Positions 35,369 to 42,407 of a stretch of 64,000 nucleotides of DNA are shown here, one piece after another. The position numbers and the translations under genes are program-made. The notes below the pieces were generated by a model, which saw only the letters and a list, made by a program, of their open reading frames with translations, was not told the origin of the DNA and made no database searches. Within the stretch, counting starts at the first letter, position 1. Each line of letters begins with the position of its first letter. The stretch comes from Candidatus Saccharimonadota bacterium. GTDB lineage: Bacteria > Patescibacteriota > Saccharimonadia > Saccharimonadales > Saccharimonadaceae. The DNA is taken from assembly GCA_017459705.1 (NCBI GenBank), contig JAFUCJ010000006.1:124001-188000 (forward strand). Reading direction: 5' to 3'.

Positions 35369-36322
35369 ATGGGCAAAAAGATTTTTACTAATGATCAACT
35401 AATGACCCTTTCGGCGACAGAAGTCATCGAGAAAATTCAGCACGAGAATTACTCGTTGCTCAAAACTCTCGGTGCAGAGAAACTACGCAAGGAGATGGTG
35501 CCAGTCGGGAAGATTTGTAACGTGGCAATTAACTATGTACTAGGAACGACGGGGCCAAGTGGTGTTTCGAGCGAACATTCACGAGCGGCGCGCGCCAAAC
35601 TAGTAAAGAGACTTCGCAAACTGACCCCCGGTACTTATGGTGGTTTTCCGCATGATGCGGAGAACGGGCTTGTGATAGGGTTCAACCATCCGTCGTTAGG
35701 CGAAATCGCGCGTATCCTAATGATGAAAATGGACGTAATGGGTGAAAAACCGATGTTATTCCCAGTCAATCTACCATGGTATGAGGCACTAGCGACTGAC
35801 TATGACCGGATTTTGCAGCTTGGCATTATTATTACACCAACAATCACGCCTTCGACCTGGACCAAAATGAACCTACGCAAGGGTACATTAAAATTCGAGG
35901 CAGGTTCGCGACTGAAACGCGAATTTCGCGATTTATATACTCGTCTGTCGTATGATGCCGTGAAGAACGGCGGCGTAATATTTGTGGCGCCGAGCGCAAC
36001 TAGGCAGGGTACAGTATTTAAGTCGCGCGAGGTTTATAACCACGAAGAGCCAATCATCCCGACAATGTCCGTGCTGGCGATTGATTTATACCGTGACCCT
36101 AAGATGAACTGTGATTTTCTACCCATGTCAGTCCTGCCACCGAAAGATTATAAGAAAGGATTGAACTTCTTCAAGTCGTATAAGTTAATTCCGGGGAAGC
36201 CTTTTACAGCCAAGGAAATTCGCAAGAAGTACTTGAAGCCTGATGCCGAACGTCTGCCGGATTTTGACTATGATTTTCATAAGCGAATTGCTGAAAATCT
36301 GCCGCGAGATATGTGGTATTAG
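35369..36322 (+). CDS. Acyltransferase-like protein (PlsC/GPAT fold, tentative)
   Basis: 317 residues. The segment IGFNHPSLGEIARIL looks like acyltransferase motif I (usually NHxxxxD, here NHPSLGE), and IFVAPSATRQGTVF occupies the place of the EGTR motif. A hydrophobic segment precedes motif I and PMSVLPPKDY resembles motif IV. Glycerolipid acyltransferase is therefore plausible and would fit between gpsA and cdsA in phospholipid synthesis, but the catalytic Asp is replaced by Glu, so the call is tentative. Separate transcription unit with leaderless start. Confidence 0.55.
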   Translation: MGKKIFTNDQLMTLSATEVIEKIQHENYSLLKTLGAEKLRKEMVPVGKICNVAINYVLGTTGPSGVSSEHSRAARAKLVKRLRKLTPGTYGGFPHDAENGLVIGFNHPSLGEIARILMMKMDVMGEKPMLFPVNLPWYEALATDYDRILQLGIIITPTITPSTWTKMNLRKGTLKFEAGSRLKREFRDLYTRLSYDAVKNGGVIFVAPSATRQGTVFKSREVYNHEEPIIPTMSVLAIDLYRDPKMNCDFLPMSVLPPKDYKKGLNFFKSYKLIPGKPFTAKEIRKKYLKPDAERLPDFDYDFHKRIAENLPRDMWY

Positions 36323-36331
36323 TTTCGTGGT

Positions 36332-36342
36332 TGTGCTATAAT
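36332..36342 (+). promoter_or_regulatory. Promoter of the phosphorylase-like gene
   Basis: TGTGC-TATAAT ends at 36342; predicted start near 36349 and ATG at 36353. An in-frame GTG at 36344 would precede the transcript and is rejected. Confidence 0.7.
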
Positions 36343-36352
36343 TGTGAGTAAT

Positions 36353-38095
36353 ATGGATAGTGGGCGGTATTTTAGTCAACCTTTGGAAAATATCGAGGAC
36401 ATTGATGTTTTTGAAGAGGCGGTTGATAGAAAGAAATTGACGCGTCGGGTTTCGGAAGAACGTCCATATACTTACTGGACATTGGAATACTATGACCAGG
36501 ACAACGGTATCCGTGGCGGAGGTGGTCTTGGAGTATTGGCGGCAGACATGCGGCGCGTAGCAGAACGAATGAATGTGCCGTTTGTCCTGATTACGCCTTT
36601 TTATCCGCGTGAGGTGCACCAGGTGCGACGCAAGGAGACGTACGGAGAATTATACGCCGAATGCGATTATCGCAACTTTGACTATCGGCTTGTTGATTCG
36701 GTATTTATCAAGTGCTGTGGCAATCTATGCAAGTTGGATGTAATTGAAAAGCGGCTGGGCAGTACACGAATCTTGTGCATAACGGAACCTGGATTCCGCG
36801 AGTTATACGCTGATGCGAGTGGGTCCGACCACCGGTTATATCAGGAAGTAGCGCTCGGGTTTGGTGGCTATGCGGCGTTGAAGTTAGTTGGACTGAGGCC
36901 AGCTGTAATGCAACTCAACGAAGTGGCAACGTTTTTTGCTGCTCTGGCGCGACTCGACGAGCTTGTAAATAACGGCATGGATTTTTATGAAGCAATGGTA
37001 TACACCAGGAAACATACTCTGTACACGAATCATACCTTGGTGCAGGCGGCGGAGGCAGAATTTGGCGCTGAGCAGTTTGAGAGATTCGTGTTGCCAAATT
37101 TGAAATCGCGAGCTGTAAGGAAATGGCTGATGGATAAGTTTACGGACGGGCGACTGCGCTTATCGACAGTAACGATTGAGATAGCAGAGCTGAGGTCGGG
37201 TGTGTCTAAGTTGCATGCGAGAGTAGCGAATTATCGGGACGTAGCTGGTGAAAAAGTAAAGTTTAAGGCTATCACAAACGGTATCGACGTGTATCGGTGG
37301 GTGGCACCACAGACCTTGACTTTTTATCGTGAATGTGGTATAATAGATATTATGGGGCGACCTACCGCTGATTACGGTGAGGCGCTTAATAAACTGACGT
37401 CTGACGAAATACGACACTTGAAAGCTCAGGGAAGAGCCATACTGAACGAGATTTTGGCGGATTATCCAGACCAAAATGGAGTGATTTTGCAGTTTACCGA
37501 AGGTGATTTCATCTTTGATTTCAAAAGGAGATTTGTTGACTACAAACGGCCGGAGATGCCTTTTGCGGATATTCGGCGACTACGGGAAGTTTTGGAGCCG
37601 CGCGGAGCGCACTACATCTTGACTGGCCGCGTTCATTCGGGCGATACGCGGATGATGGGGGTACTGTCCGAGGTGCTAGACAAAATCGCGACGGATGATT
37701 ATCTGAGGGCGCACGTGCATTATCTGGCGGACTACGACGAGAGATTGGCGTTTGGTTTGTCGTGCGGATGTAACGCGGCGATAAACTTGCCGATTGTGGG
37801 GTTGGAAGCCTGCGGTACTTCATGGGAGAAAGACGTAGCAAATTTGCAGGTGCTCATTTCTACTAATGACGGCGGTGTGGCGGATGTGGATGCAAAATAC
37901 CATCTGGACGTGAGGGGAGTGGATTTTGACGAGGAACTGGCGTCGCTCTATGCTAGGATGAGAGAGGCGATTCAGATTTGGGACAGTGATTTTGATTTGG
38001 AATATGTAATGCGTGAGCAATTGTACGGGTTTTTGCCGATTGTGTCGGGGGCAAGGATGATGCAAGAATATCTTGACTATATTTTTCCGGCGTGA
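36353..38095 (+). CDS. Short alpha-glucan phosphorylase (GT35-like)
   Basis: Predicted to release glucose-1-phosphate from an alpha-glucan with PLP as cofactor. 580 residues, shorter than classic glycogen phosphorylases (about 800) and similar to compact bacterial ones. Family landmarks: GGGGLGVLAADMRRVAERM, LNEVATFFAALARL (usually HLNEGHAAF), TNHTLV, ITNGIDVYRWV, RRFVDYKRPEM, TGRVHSGD, and GTSWEK with K493 at the PLP-lysine position, then STNDGGVADVDAKYH. Several normally invariant residues differ, so activity or substrate may be altered. With the synthase-like transferase, GH57 and GH97 it suggests a storage-glucan cycle. Confidence 0.78.
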   Translation: MDSGRYFSQPLENIEDIDVFEEAVDRKKLTRRVSEERPYTYWTLEYYDQDNGIRGGGGLGVLAADMRRVAERMNVPFVLITPFYPREVHQVRRKETYGELYAECDYRNFDYRLVDSVFIKCCGNLCKLDVIEKRLGSTRILCITEPGFRELYADASGSDHRLYQEVALGFGGYAALKLVGLRPAVMQLNEVATFFAALARLDELVNNGMDFYEAMVYTRKHTLYTNHTLVQAAEAEFGAEQFERFVLPNLKSRAVRKWLMDKFTDGRLRLSTVTIEIAELRSGVSKLHARVANYRDVAGEKVKFKAITNGIDVYRWVAPQTLTFYRECGIIDIMGRPTADYGEALNKLTSDEIRHLKAQGRAILNEILADYPDQNGVILQFTEGDFIFDFKRRFVDYKRPEMPFADIRRLREVLEPRGAHYILTGRVHSGDTRMMGVLSEVLDKIATDDYLRAHVHYLADYDERLAFGLSCGCNAAINLPIVGLEACGTSWEKDVANLQVLISTNDGGVADVDAKYHLDVRGVDFDEELASLYARMREAIQIWDSDFDLEYVMREQLYGFLPIVSGARMMQEYLDYIFPA

Positions 38096-38102
38096 TATAC
38101 TA

Positions 38103-38130
38103 TTGACATAGTCGGTTAGACTATTTTTTA
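38103..38130 (+). terminator. Short hairpin before secE, overlapping a TTGACA box
   Basis: ATAGTC, loop GGTTA, GACTAT then T5 (38108-38129): a weak terminator. TTGACA at 38103-38108 could be a -35 for secE, but the matching -10 region is poor (TTTTAA). Confidence 0.5.
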
Positions 38131-38155
38131 ATGACAGTTTAGCGATAGGAGAGAA

Positions 38156-38539
38156 ATGGCCAACGTAACAAGAATCAAAGCTAGCGACTCTGGTAAAGCG
38201 GAGCCAGCGAAGGAAAAACCGGCAAAAGACAAGCCGACGACAGATGCACCTGCGAAAACGGCGATTGTCGCGCCAGCGGACAACAAAGCAAAGCAAAATA
38301 AAAAACCGGCAAAGTCTACCGATAAAAAGGTTTTTATCCTGTTCCGTCCATTTGTGGCTTTTTTCCGGTATTTACGCGAATCTTGGCGTGAAATTCGTCA
38401 GGTACGGTGGCCGAATCGTAAAGCCACTTGGAAAATGGTGCTGGCAGTACTAGTCTATACGGCGATTTTCGTGATTTTGATTTCGTTGCTGGATTTGTTA
38501 TTTACGTGGCTATTTAATTTAATTTTAGGAAGTAAGTAG
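38156..38539 (+). CDS. secE: Preprotein translocase subunit SecE with long charged N-terminus
   Basis: 127 residues. The C-terminal half is SecE: amphipathic helix and conserved RESWREIRQVRWPNRKAT followed by one membrane helix (about 98-120). The first 58 residues are a Lys/Ala/Pro-rich, probably disordered extension not found in short bacterial SecE. SD GGAG at 38147-38150. First gene of secE-nusG, the usual order before the L11-L1 operon. Confidence 0.93.
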   Translation: MANVTRIKASDSGKAEPAKEKPAKDKPTTDAPAKTAIVAPADNKAKQNKKPAKSTDKKVFILFRPFVAFFRYLRESWREIRQVRWPNRKATWKMVLAVLVYTAIFVILISLLDLLFTWLFNLILGSK

Positions 38540-38550
38540 AAAGGAAATAT

Positions 38551-39099
38551 ATGGCAGTAAACAGGTATGATGACACTCGGGCGTGGTATGCGATTTCGAC
38601 ATACTCCGGATACGAGGACAAAGTGGCCGACTCCATCAATCAACGTACGGGGACAGTTGAGATGGCTGATAAGATTTTTGAGGCAATCGTGCCAAAAGAA
38701 AAGCAAATCGAAATCAAAAATGGTAAGCGCAAGGTCGTGGACCGCAAGATTTTGCAGGGCTACGTGCTGGTCGATATGAAATTGTCGGATGAGACTTGGT
38801 ATATCATCCGCAACACGCCAGGGGTGACTGGGTTTATCGGCACCGGCACGCAGCCGACACCTGTATCGCCGAAAGAAATCGCGAAGATCAAGAAACGTAT
38901 GGGCGTAGAGGACCCGAAGTTCTCGGTGAAATACGAAATCGGCGAAGTCGTATCCATCACAGATGGGCCATTCAAGGGATTTGAGGGTAATGTTTCCGAA
39001 ATTGACGCCGCAAAAGGCAAACTCAAAGTGATGGTGTCGATGTTTGGACGCGAAACACCAGTAGAGCTTGATGCTTTGCAGGTGAAGCAACTTAATTAG
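38551..39099 (+). CDS. nusG: Transcription antitermination/termination factor NusG
   Basis: 182 residues with NGN domain (WYAISTYSGYEDKVADSI, GYVLVDMKLSDETWYIIRNTPGVTGFIG) and C-terminal KOW domain (GEVVSITDGPFKGFEGNVSEID, GRETPVELD). Normal length. SD AAAGGA. Cotranscribed with secE, 11 nt apart; terminator at its 3' end. Confidence 0.96.
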   Translation: MAVNRYDDTRAWYAISTYSGYEDKVADSINQRTGTVEMADKIFEAIVPKEKQIEIKNGKRKVVDRKILQGYVLVDMKLSDETWYIIRNTPGVTGFIGTGTQPTPVSPKEIAKIKKRMGVEDPKFSVKYEIGEVVSITDGPFKGFEGNVSEIDAAKGKLKVMVSMFGRETPVELDALQVKQLN

Positions 39100-39119
39100 C
39101 AATTTTAGTTGCTTTTTTA
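39085..39119 (+). terminator. Terminator over the nusG 3' end
   Basis: AAGCAACT and AGTTGCTT form an 8-bp stem followed by TTTTTT. The 3' arm also contains the TTGCTT used as -35 for rplK. Confidence 0.65.
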
Positions 39120-39137
39120 TCTATTTTTTGGTATAAT
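39109..39137 (+). promoter_or_regulatory. Promoter of rplK-rplA
   Basis: TTGCTT (39109-39114), 17-bp spacer ending TGG, TATAAT (39132-39137). The same TTGCTTTTT start and spacing recur before rplJ. Confidence 0.7.
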
Positions 39138-39168
39138 ATAACACAGTTACGCACTAGAAAGGTATTTT

Positions 39169-39597
39169 ATGGCAGAAAAGAAAGTAATCGGTAATTTGAA
39201 ACTACGGATTCCCGGTGGCAAAGCAACGGCAGGACCTCCGGTTGGTTCGACACTCGGTCAGTGGGGTCTCAATATGATGGATTTCATCAATCCATTTAAC
39301 GAGAAAACGAAAGAATACGCAGGCAAGAATGTGATTGTGCATATCCGCGTATTTGAAGATCGTACTTTCGACTGGACTTGCCTTGGTCAGCCAGTTGATG
39401 ACTTGATCCGCGAAGCGATTAAAATCGAAAAAGGCTCCGGCAAGCCAAATGTCGACAAAGTGGGCAAGATTACACGCGCACAACTTGAAGAAATCGCATC
39501 AAAGAAGATGGAACAGCTCAATGCTGTCAATCTCGAAGGCGCGGTCAAGGTTGTGGCCGGCACTGCTCGTTCGATGGGTGTCGTGGTAGAAGGTTAA
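39169..39597 (+). CDS. rplK: Large-subunit ribosomal protein uL11
   Basis: 142 residues, normal length. N-terminal domain with PPVGSTLGQWGLNMMDF and FNEKTK; C-terminal rRNA-binding domain with GSGKPNVDKVGKITRAQLEEIA and the final GTARSMGVVVEG. Binds the GTPase-associated region of 23S rRNA. SD AAAGG. Operon with rplA. Confidence 0.97.
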   Translation: MAEKKVIGNLKLRIPGGKATAGPPVGSTLGQWGLNMMDFINPFNEKTKEYAGKNVIVHIRVFEDRTFDWTCLGQPVDDLIREAIKIEKGSGKPNVDKVGKITRAQLEEIASKKMEQLNAVNLEGAVKVVAGTARSMGVVVEG

Positions 39598-39604
39598 AGA
39601 TAAT

Positions 39605-39633
39605 TGTGGGAGGGTTCGCCCGCTAGCACCACA
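39605..39633 (+). promoter_or_regulatory. Hairpin before rplA, possible L1 autoregulatory site
   Basis: TGTGG/CCACA outer stem, GGG-TTCG-CCC inner stem, and an asymmetric internal loop (GA opposite GCTAGCA). It directly precedes the rplA SD. The shape resembles L1-binding mRNA sites that mimic the 23S L1 site; not proven. Confidence 0.5.
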
Positions 39634-39645
39634 GAAAGGATAATT

Positions 39646-40554
39646 ATGGCCGAAGAAGAGGTCAAAAAAACTGAATTAGAAGACGAAGCGACTCAGGTCG
39701 TGGAAGCAAAAGAAGAGACTTTTGCGAAGTCTGGCAAAAAATCCAAAAAGCATATCGAGGAAGTTAAGGCTGAGGAAGAGCGTCTAGCCCGCAAAGAAGA
39801 GCGTGTGGCGCTTGAGGCCGCTGGCGAGAAACCAAAGGGTGCCGCGCCGGTAACACGTCCTCGCATTGAGCGTCGTGGCAAGAAGTATCAAGAAGCATAT
39901 AAGCTGATTGAAAAAGGGAAGATTTACAACCTGCAAGATGCGCTTAGCCTTGCGATTAAGACCAGCCCGGTCAAGTTCGATGCTTCCGTCGAAGTGCATG
40001 TGCGTCTAGGCGTCGATCCGAGACAAGCCGACCAAAACATCCGCACTACTATCGTACTTCCAAATGGTAACGGCAAGACTGTGCGCGTAGCAGTTTTCGC
40101 TCCGCTTGATGTATGCAAGGCCGCTAAAGAAGCCGGTGCCGACATCGCCGAGGACGAGGAGTTTCTCAAACAACTCGAAAAGGGCGTGATCGATTTCGAC
40201 GTACTAATTTCCACTCCGCAATACATGCCGAAGCTCGGTAAATTCGCACGTTTGCTCGGCCCGAAAGGCCTGATGCCAAATCCAAAGGCTGGCACCGTCA
40301 CCATGGATGTCGCCAAAGCAGTTGCCGAGTCGAAGGCGGGTAAGGTAGAATATCGTGTCGACAAGCAGTCTATTGTGCATATCGGACTAGGCAAAGTATC
40401 GTTCGGTGCTGATAAGTTGCTCGAAAATGCCAATACTTTCTTTGACTCTCTGAAATCCCAGAAGCCAAACTCACTAAAAGGTACCTATGTGAAGTCGGTT
40501 TTCGTGACTACCACCATGGGACCGTCGATTGAAGTTGAAAACTTGTATAATTAG
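39646..40554 (+). CDS. rplA: Large-subunit ribosomal protein uL1 with N-terminal extension
   Basis: 302 residues, about 70 more than usual. Core from about 83: RRGKKYQEAYKLIEKGKIY, NIRTTIVLPNGNGKTVRVAVFA, FDVLISTPQYMPKLGKFARLLGPKGLMPNPKAGTV (signature), and the C-terminal KGTYVKSVFVTTTMGPSIEV. The first 75 residues are rich in Glu, Lys and Ala and probably helical or disordered. The ATG at 39646 follows SD AAAGGA; an in-frame TTG/GTG-type upstream extension from 39604 reads through the hairpin and is rejected. Confidence 0.95.
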   Translation: MAEEEVKKTELEDEATQVVEAKEETFAKSGKKSKKHIEEVKAEEERLARKEERVALEAAGEKPKGAAPVTRPRIERRGKKYQEAYKLIEKGKIYNLQDALSLAIKTSPVKFDASVEVHVRLGVDPRQADQNIRTTIVLPNGNGKTVRVAVFAPLDVCKAAKEAGADIAEDEEFLKQLEKGVIDFDVLISTPQYMPKLGKFARLLGPKGLMPNPKAGTVTMDVAKAVAESKAGKVEYRVDKQSIVHIGLGKVSFGADKLLENANTFFDSLKSQKPNSLKGTYVKSVFVTTTMGPSIEVENLYN

Positions 40555-40567
40555 TTTTCGGTTAGTG

Positions 40568-40595
40568 CAAAAATAGCTCTGCGGAGCTATTTTTG
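40568..40595 (+). terminator. Terminator of rplK-rplA
   Basis: CAAAAATAGCTC, loop TGCG, GAGCTATTTTTG: perfect 12-bp stem with T5 in the 3' arm. Confidence 0.88.
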
Positions 40596-40606
40596 TGTGT
40601 TATAAT
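40596..40606 (+). promoter_or_regulatory. Promoter of the DUF4203-like gene, leaderless geometry
   Basis: TGTGT-TATAAT ends at 40606; ATG at 40613, exactly 7 nt on. The promoter directly abuts the rplA terminator, and the in-frame ATG at 40607 is rejected. Confidence 0.75.
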
Positions 40607-40612
40607 ATGTTT

Positions 40613-41179
40613 ATGAATATCGTGAACCTGAGCGAGCTGAATGATATTGAGGTGATAGCGATGCTGATTGCTGGCGTGTTGCTTCTTTTTGCTGGGTATA
40701 AAATCAAGAAAATCGGTTTTTTCATCGTGTGGTTTATTCTGGGGGTGAGTCTGATGGGGTATTTGATGCCCACGATCAACCATGCGGTGCCAGAAATTGC
40801 CCAGAATAACTTATGGCAGTCTCTACTACCAATCGCCGGAGGATTACTACTCGGACTGATGGGGTTCTCGGTCGAGAAGATTTGCGTAGGCGGTATCGCT
40901 TTCGGATTGACGCTCGCGATCACCGCGCAATATTTTGGAACTAATATGCAGACGATGCTAATCGGTGGGGTCGTCGGCGTAATCTTGGCGGGGGTGTCCG
41001 TGTTTTTGATGAAACCGGCGATTATCGTCGCGACTTCGCTTGCTGGCTCGTATGCCGTAACAATGTCTATCCTGCATTGGGGCGTCGGGATAGATCCGAC
41101 AACCTTTTATTTCCCAATGCTGTTTGGTGGCACAGGGTTAGGCTCGGTCGTGCAATTCTTAACCACGCGGCGTGAGTAG
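40613..41179 (+). CDS. Polytopic membrane protein (DUF4203/TMEM198-like)
   Basis: 188 residues with seven predicted hydrophobic helices, glycine-rich (AGVLLLFAGYKIKKIG, GGLLLGLMGF, GGVVGVILAG, FGGTGLGSVVQF), which resembles the DUF4203 group. No catalytic motif seen; function unknown. It interrupts the common rplA-rplJ order and has its own leaderless promoter, while a separate promoter follows for rplJ, so it is probably regulated independently. Confidence 0.7.
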   Translation: MNIVNLSELNDIEVIAMLIAGVLLLFAGYKIKKIGFFIVWFILGVSLMGYLMPTINHAVPEIAQNNLWQSLLPIAGGLLLGLMGFSVEKICVGGIAFGLTLAITAQYFGTNMQTMLIGGVVGVILAGVSVFLMKPAIIVATSLAGSYAVTMSILHWGVGIDPTTFYFPMLFGGTGLGSVVQFLTTRRE

Positions 41180-41181
41180 TG

Positions 41182-41210
41182 TTGCTTTTTGTCATAAAGT
41201 ATGCTATAAT
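41182..41210 (+). promoter_or_regulatory. Promoter of rplJ-rplL
   Basis: TTGCTT (41182-41187), 17-bp spacer ending TATGC, TATAAT (41205-41210). Predicted start near 41217. Confidence 0.75.
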
Positions 41211-41216
41211 GGAATT

Positions 41217-41337
41217 AGTTACCAAAGACAGTAGCCGCCGCCAGGCTTAATCTGCTACCGAGGAATTACTTGTAATTATTTGGTGACGAAGTTTAACAAT
41301 TCGTCAACATAATATTAAATAACCAAAGGAACTTTTT
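41217..41337 (+). promoter_or_regulatory. Ribosomal protein L10 leader (autoregulatory RNA)
   Basis: Closing stem GTTACCAAA (41218-41226)/TTTGGTGAC (41279-41287), inner stems GTAGC/GCTAC and AATTAC/GTAATT, and the conserved stretch AGGCTTAATCTGCTACCGAGG, the layout of the L10 leader family bound by the L10-L12 complex. A second hairpin GACGAA (41285-41290)/TTCGTC (41300-41305) shares bases with the closing stem, so the two should exclude each other. SD AAAGGA precedes rplJ. Confidence 0.85.
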
Positions 41338-41922
41338 ATGGCAATTTCCAAAGATAAAAAGAATACATTGGTTGCTGATTTGACCTCGCTGCTTTCTGAT
41401 TCCAAAATGGTCGTCTATGCAAAATACCAAGGCTTGACCGTAGCGGAACTAGAAGATTTGCGCAAAGCGGCACGCGAGGCCGGCGTTAAAATCAAAATCG
41501 TCAAGAACCGGTTAGTGAAAGTCGCGATGAAAGAAATCGCCGCTTATAAAGACACCGAGACTGACGGTCTCACCGGTCAACTGCTTTATGCACTTGGCAC
41601 CGATGAGGATTTCGACGCCGCGAAAGTTTTGACAAAGTTCGCTAAGACTCACGACAAGATGGAACTCGTCGGCGGTTTCAACGCCGAGGGTGCAAGTCTT
41701 TCGACAGAGGAAGTCAAGACGCTCGGCTCGCTCCCGACCAAGAACGAACTCATTGCTCAGGTGGTGGATACACTTCTATCTGGTATCAATGGTATCGTTT
41801 CTGGACTCGAAAACAAGCCGGAAACCGTCGAGGCGAAGCCAGCTGAGGCTGCTACCGAGCCTGCTGAGGCAAGCGAAGCCGCTGAACCGGCTACGGAAAC
41901 AAAAGAAGAAGCAACCGCTTAA
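41338..41922 (+). CDS. rplJ: Large-subunit ribosomal protein uL10 with acidic tail
   Basis: 194 residues. The rRNA-binding N-terminal domain is typical (KYQGLTVAELEDLRKAAREAGVKIKIVKNRLVKVAM) and the C-terminal L12-binding helix follows (about 140-165). The last 30 residues are an Ala/Glu/Pro-rich acidic tail. Forms the base of the L12 stalk. Operon with rplL, 27 nt apart; translation probably controlled by the leader above. Confidence 0.96.
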   Translation: MAISKDKKNTLVADLTSLLSDSKMVVYAKYQGLTVAELEDLRKAAREAGVKIKIVKNRLVKVAMKEIAAYKDTETDGLTGQLLYALGTDEDFDAAKVLTKFAKTHDKMELVGGFNAEGASLSTEEVKTLGSLPTKNELIAQVVDTLLSGINGIVSGLENKPETVEAKPAEAATEPAEASEAAEPATETKEEATA

Positions 41923-41949
41923 TTATAATCCTAAGAAAGGAACTACTAT

Positions 41950-42324
41950 ATGGCAACTGATATCAAGAAGTTGGCAGAAGAGTTGGTCAACATGACCGTA
42001 CTCGAAGTCAATGAACTCAAAACCGTCCTGAAAGACGAATATGGCATCGAGCCTGTGGCAGCTGTGGCTGTTGCGGCCGGTGGTGATGCTGGCGCAGCTG
42101 GCGCGGATGAAAAATCCGAATATGACGTCGTATTGAAAGATGCTGGCGCACAGAAGATTGCGGTCATCAAGGCCGTCAAGGAAGCTACTGGACTTGGTCT
42201 CGGCGAGGCTAAGGCTATCGTTGATGGTGCTCCTGCTACCGTCAAGGAAAAGGTCGCTAAGGCCGACGCAGAAGCGATGAAGAAAGCCCTCGAAGACGCT
42301 GGTGCTACCGTCGAGTTAGCTTAA
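41950..42324 (+). CDS. rplL: Large-subunit ribosomal protein bL12
   Basis: 124 residues, normal. N-terminal dimerisation domain, Ala/Gly hinge ([18 protein letters not shown]), and the C-terminal factor-binding domain [39 protein letters not shown] read here in pieces along the sequence. Factor-recruiting stalk. SD AAAGGA. Followed by a strong terminator. Confidence 0.97.
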   Translation: MATDIKKLAEELVNMTVLEVNELKTVLKDEYGIEPVAAVAVAAGGDAGAAGADEKSEYDVVLKDAGAQKIAVIKAVKEATGLGLGEAKAIVDGAPATVKEKVAKADAEAMKKALEDAGATVELA

Positions 42325-42360
42325 TTTTAGCTTAAAAAATCCAAGTTGACGAATTGTGAC

Positions 42361-42391
42361 AAAAATCCACTCTTTCAAAGGGTGGATTTTT
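42361..42391 (+). terminator. Terminator of rplJ-rplL
   Basis: AAAAATCCAC (42361-42370), 11-nt loop, GTGGATTTTT (42382-42391). Perfect 10-bp stem. Confidence 0.92.
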
Positions 42392-42394
42392 ATG

Positions 42395-42400
42395 TATAAT
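42395..42400 (+). promoter_or_regulatory. Promoter of the SufS-like gene
   Basis: TATAAT 4 nt after the rplL terminator; ATG at 42408, 8 nt after the hexamer. Confidence 0.65.
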
Positions 42401-42407
42401 AATATAT

